Part shown: piece by piece, positions 45,833 through 57,728 of the stretch
Layout: each line of letters begins with the position of its first letter
How positions within the stretch are numbered: the first letter of the stretch is position 1
Assembly (NCBI GenBank): GCA_018902385.1
Contig: JABSSW010000033.1
Location: forward strand, 62,001-126,000
DNA length: 64,000 nt
Direction of reading: 5' to 3'
From: Physcia stellaris
Taxonomy: Eukaryota > Ascomycota > Lecanoromycetes > Caliciales > Physciaceae
Notes under the pieces: model-generated
Database searches by the model: none
What the model was told of the DNA's origin: nothing
The model's input: only the letters and a program-made list of their open reading frames with translations
Position numbers and translations under genes: made by a program

Positions 45833-48346
45833 CGTGTTCTACAGGGAAAGGTCTGTGGAAGAAGAGAAAGTGAAGAAAAGCTATTTGGTGTACTCGTGCG
45901 ATAACAAGGTGGGATACTCTCAGGTAGATGACGGGGCTCGACCTTTATATAATCTTCTCCAGGAAGTCTAGACCATGGGCAATCGAAAATTGTATGACAG
46001 TATTCCCAGCTAGCCCGTCATGTCTGCTGAGTACATACCTAGGCCCAGACCTTACCAAAACCGAATACGAACGCAAGGTGGTTACAGCATTCAAGCCTTC
46101 TGCGAGACTGATTCAAGCGCGAAAACTCCCTGGGGCGGATGTGGTCTAGCATGTTTCATGGAAAAGGTTGGATTAGCTGAAGAGCGAAGAGCAAAGATGT
46201 TAGTGGGATCGGACATCGACGACCGTGTTTCTCCAGTCGACCGTGCTAACTGACAGAGACAAGAGTTCTCCGCTTAGGTCGAATGTGTGTCTTCAAATCA
46301 TCGTCATGAACAATGGTTTTGATCAATCACACGAATTTCTCTCGTGACGAATAAGTATCGACAGGATCTGCCAATGTAGATTTCCAGAAATCTGCGCGAG
46401 TAGAGTTGCCGGTAGAGTTACTTGGTACAGAAGTCTGCAGAAGCGAGGCGCGAGGTCTCATCTGCTCGCTCTTGTCGACGTCGTAGAACGATGCTAAAAA
46501 GTGGATGTGACAAGAACACACTCTCAGCACCGAGACACATGTCACATGGAATGGAAGATGATCTTTAGAAAACAAAATAGAGATGGACACGTAACAATGT
46601 AAATGGAACGACAGGGAGTAACTGTATCGGTAACCTCAAGCACATAGTAAAAACTACGTACCAAGGTAGTCATAAAATGTGTAAAATCTGATTTGGAAGT
46701 CAGAGAAAAGATTTAGAGGATGATAAGCAATTGGACATGAGGCCAAGATCGAGAGTTGAAGGGCCCATCGAATGGAGAATCAAGTCGGTGTAAGGGGGTC
46801 TTAGTTGTGTTACCTGTGCTATCGGTGCAGAATCCAAAAAGAGTCGAGAGTACTCCGTACTCCGCTTCAACAAGCGACCACATCTAGAAAGGACCTGTAC
46901 CAATGACGGCGAATAGTTCTTTCCTTGCTCGCTCAGTATGCAACTGTAAAATGGCAGACATTTGTTTGACAACTTCTCGGCTGAGGTACTCTTTGCAGAC
47001 ATCGTCTTTGAGCAAAGCCATCTAAAGTGACGATTGATTCGCGAACCCATTCTTTGGTCTTGGTGGATCACGTCAAGCCACTCGCATAGTCGGTGCACCA
47101 TTTGTCTCATCAGTCAACCGAATAGCCACAACCTGGAACGGCACAATCTCAGAAATGAAGAATCAGCAGGGTCTAAGTCAGGAGTTTGTTGGTATTAACC
47201 TTGAACACAAACGAGGGAATGTATATCCGTTGTAAGGTGGCGCAAATACGAAAGCCGTATCGAGCTAGACCGATCTCCATTCCTCGGAACGAATCGATCC
47301 GGTTCGCTGGCTATGGTATTGGCTGAAACCCTCTGCAGTCTCCAAGAATATTTGAACCGAGATCCAGAACAGTGGGCGAGAGGTGAGACCCCACCGGTCC
47401 TTCATTACTAGAAAAAGGCGTTTCCGGAGAATGAATTCAAGCTAATGCGGCTTGTGCATCTCTGTGACCAAGCAGTCATCCCATTCTGATAGAGCACCGA
47501 GCTTGTCCCCTTTGTTATTCATTGCATAATTCGCATCAGAAAGCCGCGTTTGCACCTGCTAATTTGTCTTCTGCTGGACCGTCACTAGCGCCACGAGCAT
47601 CTGGCCGCTCTCGAGCCGACAGCCGGGTTGGATGAGCCGAGCGGGGAAGGTCGTTCTGCAATTCTTTTTAATGGGGACGTACGGATTTATGGCGGATTGG
47701 CTGGAATGGGAGTGAGGATGTCGGTGGATCGAGCATAGGGAGCATCCGGGTGGTGAGTTGACTTGTCGGACTGACAGGGGAAAAGGGACAATTGTATGCA
47801 TGCCAAGGATGCTGTGAGGAGGCCATGGTGCATCAGATCAGTCCGAAACTTAAATTGATGCAACCGGAGATTTAGGTTATGCCACCAAACAAGCGCGAGA
47901 GGTGACGGTCATACTTGGTAAGAGGTAGATGTTGCGGTGCTGCAGGGATTCCGTGGAGATATCTTTGTGGGTGAGGAAGAGCGATATGGTCATGCGGCAC
48001 AACCAAGAATGCCGTATCACTTCACCTTAGTGAATACTCCCATCTTACTGCAAAAGAGATGTGTTTGTTTCTTTACCCCGATCTCTGTGCCACCTGTTCG
48101 AGCTATGCATCAACTTCGGTGATGGTCCATCTCGGCGAGAAATATTATCTCAGGACCTCAATTTTCACACCGTATACAAATATCAAGCTCTAGTGAAACA
48201 GCGGTTCACGTTGTAAGTTAAGACGGCATGGGAGACGAGAGACTGGAGAGTACAAGATTATGTTGGGTGAGCCTTGCGTATTACGTATCTTGTCGAGTTC
48301 AACGTTACTAACGGCAACGGAGCAGTAGATGTATTCCCTAACTGGC
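45833..48346. other. Intergenic, no supported gene
   Basis: About 2.5 kb. A 136-codon ATG frame on the minus strand (47110-46700) has no domain and no supporting features. No repeat was recognised. The right end is the 3' flank of the next minus-strand gene. Confidence 0.45.
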
Positions 48347-49234
48347 TCAATTAAAGCTCACGTGGACGTGGTCCCTACATCATTTGAGTCAGATTCGATC
48401 CATAAAAGGGGGAATTGTGTGGAGAATTCAATGGATTCAACAATTAGCAGCGTAACATACCAGTGATTTGCCGTAATAGAACCTCTGTCCTCCATTCCTC
48501 GCCATCCACTCCATGGTCCAACAGCATCGCGGGACGGATTCCAGATCTTCTGGCCCCAGATGACATACTTCAGACCGAGAGACGCACGATTATTCATGAC
48601 CCACTCGGCGATCGGACGGCCAGATTCGGTTCGTACCTACGATGTTGTGTCAGTGTCCTCCCACGAACAAGAAAGTCAAAAGATATAATGGGACTGACAC
48701 CACCGCCAGACGAGCACATAAAATCAATTGCCAGTCCGCAACAATGATCGCTAGAGCCAGGGCATGAACAGTCTCTTGTGCAAAAGATCTCGCGAACATC
48801 TCCAGGGTTCGCGTTGACCACTTTCTGGGCTCCGCTCACTGCATGCGCTTTACATGCGCCTACGGGGGGATCCCAGGCGCGGGATAGCCACCACCCCCAG
48901 TGCTGCCGCCAGGGACACAGCATTTGAAATCTGCGGGCCCGGGGCACAAGCCTGTAAGGGTGCTAGTGCTGCAAGTATTCGCCCAGCGGCAGTTGCCGCC
49001 ACTGCCGCATTCAGTTTTGGTGCAGCATTGGATGTCGTCGGGGGTGCCTGGGCAGGCGTTGACGATGTGAGTACCTCCGCCAGAAGTACACTTCGCGGTT
49101 GAGATGCAGACACCGGGGGCGCCGCCTGCGCCAGTGCAAGGGCCGTCAATGGTAGCTCGCTCGACGAGAGTATGAGCTTGGATGAAATTCGGGATCAGTA
49201 GGACAGCTATCGAGAAGAGGGAGGAGGTATGCAT
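48347..49234 (-). CDS. Secreted Cys-rich protein with C-terminal HVH domain; 1-nt frameshift
   Basis: Exons 49234-48699, 48636-48461 and 48374-48347. The ATG at 49234 starts a signal peptide (MHTSSLFSIAVLLIPNFIQA). Two Cys-rich repeats follow (ATIDGPCTGAGGAPGVC..., CCTKTECGSGGNCRWANTCS, CPGPADFKCCVPGG) and then a Gly/Pro linker. The C-terminal domain has GACKAHAVSGAQKVV, FCTRDCSCPGSSDHCCGLAI with DFMCSS, NLKYVIWGQ-type (LGLKYVIWGQKIWNPSRDAV) and the ending SITANHW-DHVHVSFN. The His-Val-His ending resembles the metal-site ending of D-Ala-D-Ala-peptidase-like folds; the fungal ARB_07466-like secreted proteins are the nearest group I can suggest. The frame breaks once, at a run of six G (48864-48869 on +), where one base is missing relative to both flanking domains. 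With one base added the total length is a multiple of three. Confidence 0.8.
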
Positions 49235-51216
49235 ATTGGCTAATTGGGCCCGATCGATATTTTGTTCTTGGAAATGGTGTTTGTCCTCTGTCTGTGGAAC
49301 TCTGTTGAAATAATTGATCGATGATACAGAGGGTGTTGACATTACTTTATGATATTTTGGCTATCGGGACAATCGTTTCATACCATCACACTAAGATTAG
49401 CCGAAGAAGGCTGTCGATCAAAATCATGTTTCATACCTCGCTTGTTGATGAAGGAGCCGAGGTAGCATCAGCGGCCAGTCTTGAACGAGACTGACCCAGG
49501 CTGGGCATGCAGGTACCAAGACCTGGATCCATTGACCAAGGCCCGTAGCCTCACGTAGGTGATCGTTGATCACCAGTCCGCCCGTTGAATGCCCACACGT
49601 GGTCGTGGGGTACCGACACGCTGTCAGTTTGCGAGGGTGCTTTTCAGAAGATCGAAGTCCCTTTGGCATCAGAATCGCAGCGTCACCCACATGTGACCTC
49701 CAAAACGCGACTGAAGAGTTTGAGTTATTCTGATTAACTTTCGCCGGAGCGGAAGATCTAGCCGCAAGCCAGGCGATTCAACAAGTAAATCGAAAGGAAA
49801 TGCATGCCGACCGGATGTAAAGGCATCAGCACTTTGCGCGTAAGGACATGATATACTACGAGTTCAGTATCAAACGATCGAGATCGCAAGAAAGAAAATA
49901 GGGGAAGAGTAGCATCATAGGCGAATTGTAGTAGCTAAGGGTGTGTGGGGGCCATCGTTACTTTGACCCTTTAATATCCACTACGGAGGCTTCAATAACC
50001 TTGGCGTTCAGCCTTGGGGGCTATAACTCGATGACGTGTTGGCTGCTCACCGCCTGACGTATGGATCATACGATGCTCTGGCTCCATCAAGTACTGAGAA
50101 TAAACCACCACACTTGTCTCAGTAATTGACAAGGATGGCAAGAATGTACGTGGAGTAACTAGTTGCTTAAATCAGCTGACGAAAGTTTTTCATCCATTAT
50201 GGCAACTTTGCCCTGTTCTCTGGAGTCATGGAGATGAAATAAGTGAAATGTAGAATCAATGCCGAATTGTACGAGGATCTCGGAAGAATTTGATCCGCAG
50301 ATGGAAAGCCCATAACAGACAACTCTGCGCTCCAAGACCAAAGGATAGGAATCTGTTCAAAGATTAACTGAAGGGTTAGAGGAGCTGTTGCCGGAAATTG
50401 GGACGAGTTTAACAGACCAGTAGTCCAGAGATCGAGAAGCGCAATCCAGCGAGCGACAGAAAACATATATATCTGATTTCTGGTGGAAAGGATGTCGCAG
50501 ATACTCTTTTAGGTAGTTTAAGTGCGTGATAAAGGTAGTTCGGTGCTAGATTCTAAATGTAAATAGTTTCAGAGAGTGTATCAAACTCATGGATTGGTAG
50601 ATTGCACAAAGATAATCGCCCACGCTAACATTGGCAAACTCTTCACCAATAGCTGTTCTTGCCATCGAACTCAGAATTCTTTTCATTAATTCGCCGAAGA
50701 TGCATTCCTCGTATGCAGCTAACACGAGAAGATAGCCAAACAAGAAAAAGGCGATATCAATAATTTTGTTTGTTGTCGCCGGCTTTCTGAAAAATCCACG
50801 ACTTTTAGCATCGGAGAAGTTCAGACTGGCTGTGAGAAGTAAATACGAATGCCGATGTTTGCTTACCCGGTCAACATTGAGTGTCAAAAGGAGTGATCAA
50901 GGGTTAAATCAAATAGTCGAATTGAGAGAATTTCCGAACTGCAAATTTTCCCAGGTTGCGTTCATGTCGTCGCTTGTCCGAGACCAGTGCGACTGCTTGA
51001 AAGCTCTCAATTAAGTTGTCTTGGATCCTTGAGAATATTGCCATTGTGACCATTGTTACATTCTGTGGTAACACAAAGGAGTCTCACATGTGATTTCTTG
51101 GCGCTTGGCAAAAACCCACCTGACATTTCTGGGACTCAGTGCTTCTCATTGTCCCTTACCCCAATTGTCTGATGTTGTGGCTCGTCTCGTTCTCCCAACT
51201 CCAAAGGAAGTAAGGG
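49235..51216. other. Intergenic, no supported gene
   Basis: About 2 kb containing only short frames (for example 50466-50197 and 50887-50546 on -) with no domain. It is the shared upstream region of the secreted protein (-) and the kinase-like gene (+). Confidence 0.45.
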
Positions 51217-52333
51217 ATGGTACGCACGCATGACCCCGAGCCCGTCTGGGACAAGGAGGTCGATCTTCCGAGAAAATGGATCCAATCTGTCGATAGCAAT
51301 GTTGCTACGAGTAAGTAATTCTTCACTTCTTCAATAGCCGTGAGATCTGATATCGAAAGAACTGCCGGAGGGGTCGCAAACCACAGGTATATTTCCGTAC
51401 GGATTTAGCTACTGGACCAGGACTGCCAGAATCGAAACAAAGCAAGCTGATGGGACTCAATTGTGCTTTTTCCTCAAGGTGTTACCATATATCTTTGAAC
51501 AGATGTTGTGCTAAGACGTGAAGGGCAGGTCACTCAGCATGAGACTGGAAAGGCCATGGTCTCTGGCGAGTTTGCGTCCATGACCACCCTCCACGATGTA
51601 CTTCCTTATCTAACTCCGATGCCTATCGCCTGGGGTACCTATGCTGCTGATTCGAACGTCCACTTCTTCCTGTGCGAGTTCGTCGAGATGGGTGAGGAGC
51701 TTCCCGATGTCCAACTTTTGGCTGCATCCCTTGCAGAACTGCATCGGAAAGGCGAATCTCCCAATGGCAAGTATGGCTTCCACGTTCAAACCTTGCAAGG
51801 AACACTTCCTCAGTACACCGAATGGACAGATTCGTGGGAGGAGTTCTTTGCACGTTCCCTCAAACTTGTCATGGAGAATGAAGAGAGGTCACAGGGTCCC
51901 GATGAGGAAGTCAAGCAGCTCTATGTAGAGACACTCACTAAGCTTGTTCCTCGACTACTTCGTCCACTCGAGACCGGAGGCAGGCGTATCCAACCTCGTC
52001 TCGTCCACGGTGATATATGGGATGGGAATGTATCGCCAAACATAGTCACGGGTAAACCAGTCATCTACGACGCGACATGCATATATGCGCATAACGAGAG
52101 TAAGTTACTCGCCAGAGTTACATGGGTTTATTCTGACCGCTACAGTTGAGCTTGCACCCTTAAGGGCGGCTAGGCATCGAATGGGAAAGTCCTACGTGGA
52201 GGCCTACTTCCAGTATTTCCCGGCTGCTGATCCAAAGGAAGACCAAGACGATAGGAACGCTCTTTATTGCCTGCAAGTCGCACATGCTCACATGAGTATC
52301 CATAGAGGAGAATCATCACTGACGCACCTTTAG
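51217..52333 (+). CDS. Fructosamine/ketosamine-3-kinase-like protein
   Basis: Exons 51217-51310, 51360-51478, 51529-52099 and 52146-52333 keep phase, giving 323 residues. The third exon must start at 51529. The nearer AG at 51501-51502 leads straight to a stop, whereas GGGCAG at 51523-51528 keeps the frame. Family features: LPEGSQTTGIFPYGFSYWTR near the N-terminus, FFLKVTQHETGKAMVSGEFA around the nucleotide-binding Glu, and the catalytic loop HGDIWDGN (H231, D233, N238). The metal-binding aspartate follows in VIYDATCIYAHNE (D252), and then a conserved tail with RHRMGKSYVEAY and DDRNALYCLQ. Relatives phosphorylate sugar-lysine adducts or small sugars (APH/FN3K fold). Catalytic residues are intact. 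The C-terminus stops about 30 residues earlier than is usual, so a late exon or truncation is possible. Confidence 0.85.
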
Positions 52334-53263
52334 TCGATGGGACCTGAATTGCTCATCCTTGTACCCCGGTAATCTTCGATACAGGAAGATGTAAGTAGAC
52401 ATTCTCTTGTTGGTCAGCAAAGTGATTCTGATAAGTCGATAGGTGCGTGGATGTTATGAAAACGCTTCTCGCCAAGCATGCCGAAGGTTACGATGGCTGG
52501 GTGAAGAGGAGAGGCGAGCATCCAGCATCGAATGCCAATGCCACAGAAGTGTACAACAGTTACCGAAGCCATGTCGATGCGGGAGAGTCTTCCCTTTAGG
52601 TTGTAAAGTGCTCTAATGCCTTGGGCTTGCATCGCACGGTCTGATTGTGTGGGATATCCATTAAATTTATTGTCATCATCGTTCATTCATGTGGTATATA
52701 CTCTCATGAATCGCCTTCCCCGAAGTCAAGACCATCTTAAGCGCTGGCTGTGGGCGTTCATTACACAGCTCGGTGGGTGCTGTCCTGTCAATCCTTTAGC
52801 ATAAACAGAGTATGAGAATGAATGGGATCAAAATCTGTCGAGGAATGCTGACATAAGACGATGACGCCATTAGCGGAGATCTACATCACGTGATCATCGG
52901 GTGGCTTATGCTCCGTCGCATACTCCCGTCTCAATCGCGTGAATTAAAGCAATAACATTTGATCGCGTGGAATATGGAGTGGCAGATGTGAGATTCGAGT
53001 CGGCTCTTCCTACGCTGGCGATCATACTCCATGAAGTGGAATATGGATTCCCAATGTACTCACCAGGAGAGAGGCCTGTGGACTGCCCACCAATCAGCAG
53101 GCGGTCCACCAGTTTCACCTGCATGTCACCAAGTTCTGCAGGTTGACAGGTGTGACAAGCCGATGAACAGTCTGAGTGTCGTTGTTCTGGGCGGACAAAA
53201 TGTCGATCCTTCGATGCTTTCTTAGAATACCCATCCATCGCCCTCTCCTTCGATATTCTCATC
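52334..53263. other. Intergenic
   Basis: 3' flank of the kinase-like gene and promoter of the MFS gene. No other gene supported. Confidence 0.45.
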
Positions 53264-54918
53264 ATGGCCACAGCAGGCAATCCGAGTCTCCAAACTCCGA
53301 CGACCGAAAATGCTGCTAAACCTCCTGAAACCGCATCAGCACCCTCAGTCCCCGAAGGAGCAACGACAGCAGATCTCACGAGTTCGCCAGAGGCAGCTAT
53401 TCCATATACGACGTTCACTAAACGGCAGAAGCGCCAACTCACCGGAATTCTTATACTCACCATGCTCGCCTCCCCATTGACGGCAACGATCTACCTTCCT
53501 CTTCTACCGTTGCTTGCAGCAAAGTTCAATGTTTCAACTCAGTCCATCAATCTAACGATAACAATCTACGTAATATTCCAAGCCGTGTCTCCTTTGCTCT
53601 TCGCTACTGCCTCGGACAGCTTCGGTCGCCGTCCAATCTATCTCATCACCTACGCCATCTACACCGTCGCCAGCATCGGCCTGGCTGTGAACCAACACAG
53701 TTACGCTGCGCTGTTAATCCTGAGAGCACTACAAAGCTTGGGTGCATCTGCCGTCCTCGCGATTGCATTTGGTGTAGTAGCTGACGTCTGTACGCCGGCC
53801 GAAAGAGGATCCATGTTAGGCCCAACCCAAGGGGCAGCCAACCTGGCTGTATGTATAGGACCGATCCTAGGTGGCTGGGTTGCTCTGGGCAGTGGGGGTT
53901 TGCATGGGTCTTCTGGGCATTGGTCATCTTTGGGGCCACCGTGCTGCTTTGCGTAGGGTTTGCGTTGCCGGAGACGGCGAGAAATGTCGTTGGAAATGGT
54001 GGCTTGGAAGCTACAGGCTGGCACAAAACTTGGACATCCATACTTCTGTCTCAGCGGAGAGGGAAAGCCATAGTACGCCAAGTAGAGAGTGGCGAAAAGG
54101 ATGTCGATTACGAAGGCGCTCGGAGCCCTCGTCAAACAGGAACGACTGCAAGGAGTATGAAAGACTTGCTCCGCTTGGCGAATCCCCTCGCGGCGCTTCG
54201 GATCATCTTTTGGAAAGACACAGCACTTGTGTTGTGGATGGCAGCTTCTCCATACGCGGTATGGTACTGTGTACAAGCGTCCATTCCACCTATCTATCAA
54301 GACATCTACGGCTTCGACGAGCTACAAATAGGTCTTTCATTTCTGACTGGCGGCTTCGGGACCGTCCTGGGTGGGTATCTGAATGGAAAACTGATGGACT
54401 ATAACTACAAGGTCACCGCACGACAGATAGGCCATACCATCGACCGAGTATCCGGCGACAATCTCGACAAATTCCCCATTGAAAGAGCAAGAGCCAGAGG
54501 CTCATGGTCCCTGCTGTTAATCTATATAGGCACTTTAGCCGGCTATGGCTGGTCAATCCACGCTCGCGCCCACGAAAGCGTGCCCCTGATTCTGCAATTC
54601 ATACTTGCTGCGCTCTGTACGGCGTTTCAGCAGACCTTCAATGCTCTTCTCGTAGATGTGTTCCCTGCGAGTCCGAGCACAGCCGCAGCGTCAAGTAATA
54701 TCACTCGTTGCCTCTTGTCCGCGCTGGGTTTGGCGACGCTGCAGCCGCTGGTGAACGCCATGGGTAGACACTGGTTCTTCACAATGCTGGCAGTTCTAAG
54801 TGGTGGTGGGGGCTTGCTTGCGAATTGGGTGATGAACGCCTACGGCATGCAATGGAGACTGGAGAGGATCGGCAAGATGAAGGCTAAAGCAGGTGCTGAT
54901 GGAGCTGTTGATCTCTGA
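53264..54918 (+). CDS. MFS drug/metabolite transporter (DHA1-like) with 1-nt frameshift
   Basis: From ATG 53264 the frame encodes a Ser/Thr/Pro-rich cytosolic N-terminus and six membrane spans. It includes the DHA1-type motifs TATIYLPLLPLLAAKFNVST and ATASDSFGRRPIYL (motif A), LRALQSLGASAVLAI (motif B) and GPTQGAANLAVCIGPILGGW (motif C). It then breaks at GGGGGTTT (53894-53901). The sense frame resumes one base off with FAWVFWALVIFGATVLLCVG and FALPETARN, then runs through the second six-helix half to TGA 54916-54918. Adding one base makes 552 codons, the usual size. Intact relatives export drugs or metabolites at the plasma membrane by proton antiport. The lesion is in helix 6. It is either a one-base assembly error in a homopolymer or a fresh loss of function. 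Confidence 0.88.
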
Positions 54919-55762
54919 AGTGACTTGGATCTGCTGGCTTAGCGTAGTGTAGATAAAAGGCAATGGGTAAATATGAAAGTAAGTTGTCATTCACCAATTG
55001 CTGACGTTGAAAACCTAGGCTGATAGTGTCACTCAAAGCTAGACGGCGATGATACAGTATATTTAGAGAAAATGTTTTGATGTAAGATCAGTGCAGTCAA
55101 TGCTTGCGTGATACAGGATTCCTTGTATCAGCTTGATGTATTGCTAGCGAGTGCCGATCTTTGTACCCCATGATCAGATACCAGCCCAAGTCCTCAAAAG
55201 AAGATAAAGATACCTAATAACAAGGCGTGAAATAGGTTCAAGAATTGATCGCGGATATTGGTGAAAATACCTCTAAAGAGCAGCTCCCTACGATTGAAAA
55301 AGAACCCCCAGAAAAAGCCTCATAGAAAGCTCGTCAATAAATAATCTCCAATTAATTACCAGGGCGTGATACATCAGAGACACTGGGGATGGTATCTGAA
55401 TCGTACCCAAACCAACTATCTTCAACTAACGAGCTTGAATATACCAAGAACAGCATTGCAACCAAGAACCCAATCCTAAATCATCATCGCCCACCCAAAC
55501 CCAAAACCCTTCAACATAAATGCTGACAATACCTCCAAAGACAATAAAGTCCGCCGTTCCTTCTTTTCATTCCTCCGCAAGAAACCACACAGATTATAAC
55601 AGCGTTCCCCGCCCAATCCCTCTCCAGTAAAGCCCATACCGCTCTCTACCTAAGTTCCAGGACACACAGAAGACCAGCCCCTGACTAATATCTGCGCTTC
55701 AAGGAGTGGATCTTACATTACCGAGCTCATCTTCGAATTTTATACATAGCACTCTGTAAAAG
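54919..55762. other. Intergenic
   Basis: AT-rich 3' flank of the MFS gene. Nothing recognised. Confidence 0.4.
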
Positions 55763-55999
55763 CTACTTCTTGCAAGATCCAGTACCCGAACACCCCTGCA
55801 CGGGGGCCAAATCCGCTTCAATAGCCAGCTGGTCCTTTGTGAATGTGCGTGCCCCGAGAAGGACTGGTTTTGTCTTCGAGTCCGTCTGAGGTAAGTAATC
55901 GATTGCTTTGTCGCGAATCAAACGAGGATGGATTGGGATATACACCGGCTCGATCCAGAAGAGGAGCAACGCATCTGTTTTGGCTAACCATATACAATC
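55763..55999 (-). CDS. Possible 3' exon of an unidentified gene
   Basis: 79 codons open from a plausible 3' splice site (TTCTAG before 55999) to TAG 55763-55765. The sequence reads DCIWLAKTDALLLFWIEPVY, then HPRLIRDKAIDYLPQTD and a Cys-containing end (QGCSGTGSCKK). Composition is protein-like. Upstream, 56337-56003 on the same strand is also open from an ATG but in a different relation to the junction, and no domain is recognised. It could be a real short gene or a relic. Confidence 0.25.
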   Translation of the reverse strand, partial: DCIWLAKTDALLLFWIEPVYIPIHPRLIRDKAIDYLPQTDSKTKPVLLGARTFTKDQLAIEADLAPVQGCSGTGSCKK

Positions 56000-56612
56000 C
56001 TAGAAGATGGAATCGCTCGAACAGACTGCATAAGTTCATAGAGGGATGATTCGACACATAGGCAATGAGTCAGCGATTTCGTCGGCTCAAATATGGGTAA
56101 GGTCTCGGACTCTGCACGTACAAGCTTGACGCGTAATCTACGTCTCTTTGATGCTTCCTCGAAGTTCGGTAAGATTTCACTTTCGGTATTGCATGACTCG
56201 GGTATTTTGTGATGGTATGGATTTGAAGAAGATATCCATTGGAATCGCGTCTCCGTTCGAGGATTGGAAGTAGCGCGGAGGAACTCAGCGGTTAGGAGCT
56301 TTTGGGGATGGTGGGAATTGCTGATTTTTCGCATCATGGTCGTGCCAGGCTGAGGGAAAGGAGAAAGACGGGCGGATAGCTGTGCGGGATGTCATAATTG
56401 CGAGTGGTGATGGGGAGAAGTAATGGACTATGCCATTTGCATAATGACGTGCCTGCTTTCTCGGTCCTTAATCTGATACAAACGCAATCAACGTTTCAGA
56501 ACTGCACTCGCAATGATGTCGACCTTTTGGATTCATTATGGCCAAGTCGATCTGAGCCATGACTATGGAGCCTACCTTCTGGTGACGGCCTTCTGTAGCC
56601 AGAAATCGAATC
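56000..56612. other. Intergenic / uncertain
   Basis: Contains the open minus-strand stretch mentioned for 55763-55999 and the 3' flank of the CFEM gene. No further support for coding. Confidence 0.35.
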
Positions 56613-57728
56613 CTACAACCACAAAGCCATCAAAAGCCCCACAACCCAAGCACCCATCCAGCCCCGCGCAGGAACAGCCCCCGCTCCACCCGCAAACGCC
56701 GACGGAGTCGGAGTCGACAATGACGCCGATACAGATGCATTCGATCCATTACCCGTGCCGCCGATCGGATTGCAAAGCTCTATCGCGATGAACTGGAGGA
56801 CTGGATGTGGGGTCTCGTCAGCTTTTCTACCTACGCAACAGCTAACTTCCACACGATGCGACGGGCTTTGGCTCTATGCGCGATGGGCACGGAAGGGGTT
56901 TCATACCTTGATAGTCCATCGCGCTACACGTTGTCGTAAAGCACGGGCTGATAGCCTCATTGAAGGCGCTATTCAGGCACGCGCATGTTCTGTTGGAGAG
57001 CGAGCCACAGCCCGAAGAGGGGAAGTATTGCGCGAGACATTCTCTCTGTAGGTGGATGTTATTTATCCTTCTGGCTCAAGCTGACAGAAAGAGGGGAGGA
57101 AACGACAGGGAGGCGGAATATTGTCTGGCCTTAGGCGACTACGTACCCCACAAAGCGGGTAAGTCTGGGAATCGGTAGGGTCGATGGTGGCCACGGCGGA
57201 AGCAGCAAAGGATGTCCTGGACGCAATTGCAGAGGTGACTGAAGGCCCGAGTTGAGCGGAGGCGCTGTATAAGGGCCCGCAGAGCTGTCCTGCAAGGACT
57301 TGTGTCCCTTTAGAACAAACCCGTCAGCAAGTGGTTTATTGACTTGAAAGGACGCTCTCCCATATGATTGGCTCATAGGGACCTGACGGCCCGCTTACTG
57401 TTATAGTCCTCCCCACTGCAAGCAATTTTCTCACAGCTGGCAGTCGCGCTCCGAAAACCAGCGCCACAAAGGCACTCCTGTCGTCCCATCGCATGGTGCG
57501 TTCACTGCTGCAACGGTCTCGTTGGAGCATATTTGCTGGCAAATCAAGTACTTAGCCCTCTCTCCGCCAGTGAGTTGGGAGCATGCAGAGACCTACTGCA
57601 CAAAATGGATACGTCAAAATGTTAGCAGGGTCGCCGAGAGCCGTCGCAGTGGGAGAGGGAACCGGCGTTTGGGCTCTGACAGCAGCGCTGCTCAGAAAGA
57701 GCAGGGAGGGTATATAGAAGAGCTGCAT
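56613..57728 (-). CDS. GPI-anchored protein with two CFEM domains; 1-nt frame lesion
   Basis: Exons 57728-57597, 57535-57399, 57307-57147, 57045-56907 and 56830-56613 (261 residues when the lesion is bridged). MQLFYIPSLLFLSSAAVRA is a signal peptide. CFEM domain 1 spans exons 1-3: PFCAQICSNETVAAVNAPC, then ECLCGAGFRSATASCEKIAC, then GQLCG. CFEM domain 2 spans exons 3-5: YPLCGRECLAQYFPSSGCG, TCACLNSAFNEAISPC, TTCSAMDY and IELCNP. A Ser/Gly-rich stretch and a hydrophobic C-terminus (GWMGAWVVGLLMALWL) form a GPI signal. CFEM proteins act at the fungal surface, for example in haem/iron capture or host interaction. In exon 2 the frame must skip one base between NAPCDGTT and ECLCG (around 57473-57476) to keep the Cys pattern. 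All later junctions then agree in phase. Confidence 0.8.

Noticed and set aside
46700-47110. 136-codon minus-strand ATG frame
   Set aside because: No signal peptide, domain, intron logic or compositional support.
52988-53000. GATTCGAGTC as a tRNA B-box
   Set aside because: No matching A-box or cloverleaf in the flanking sequence.
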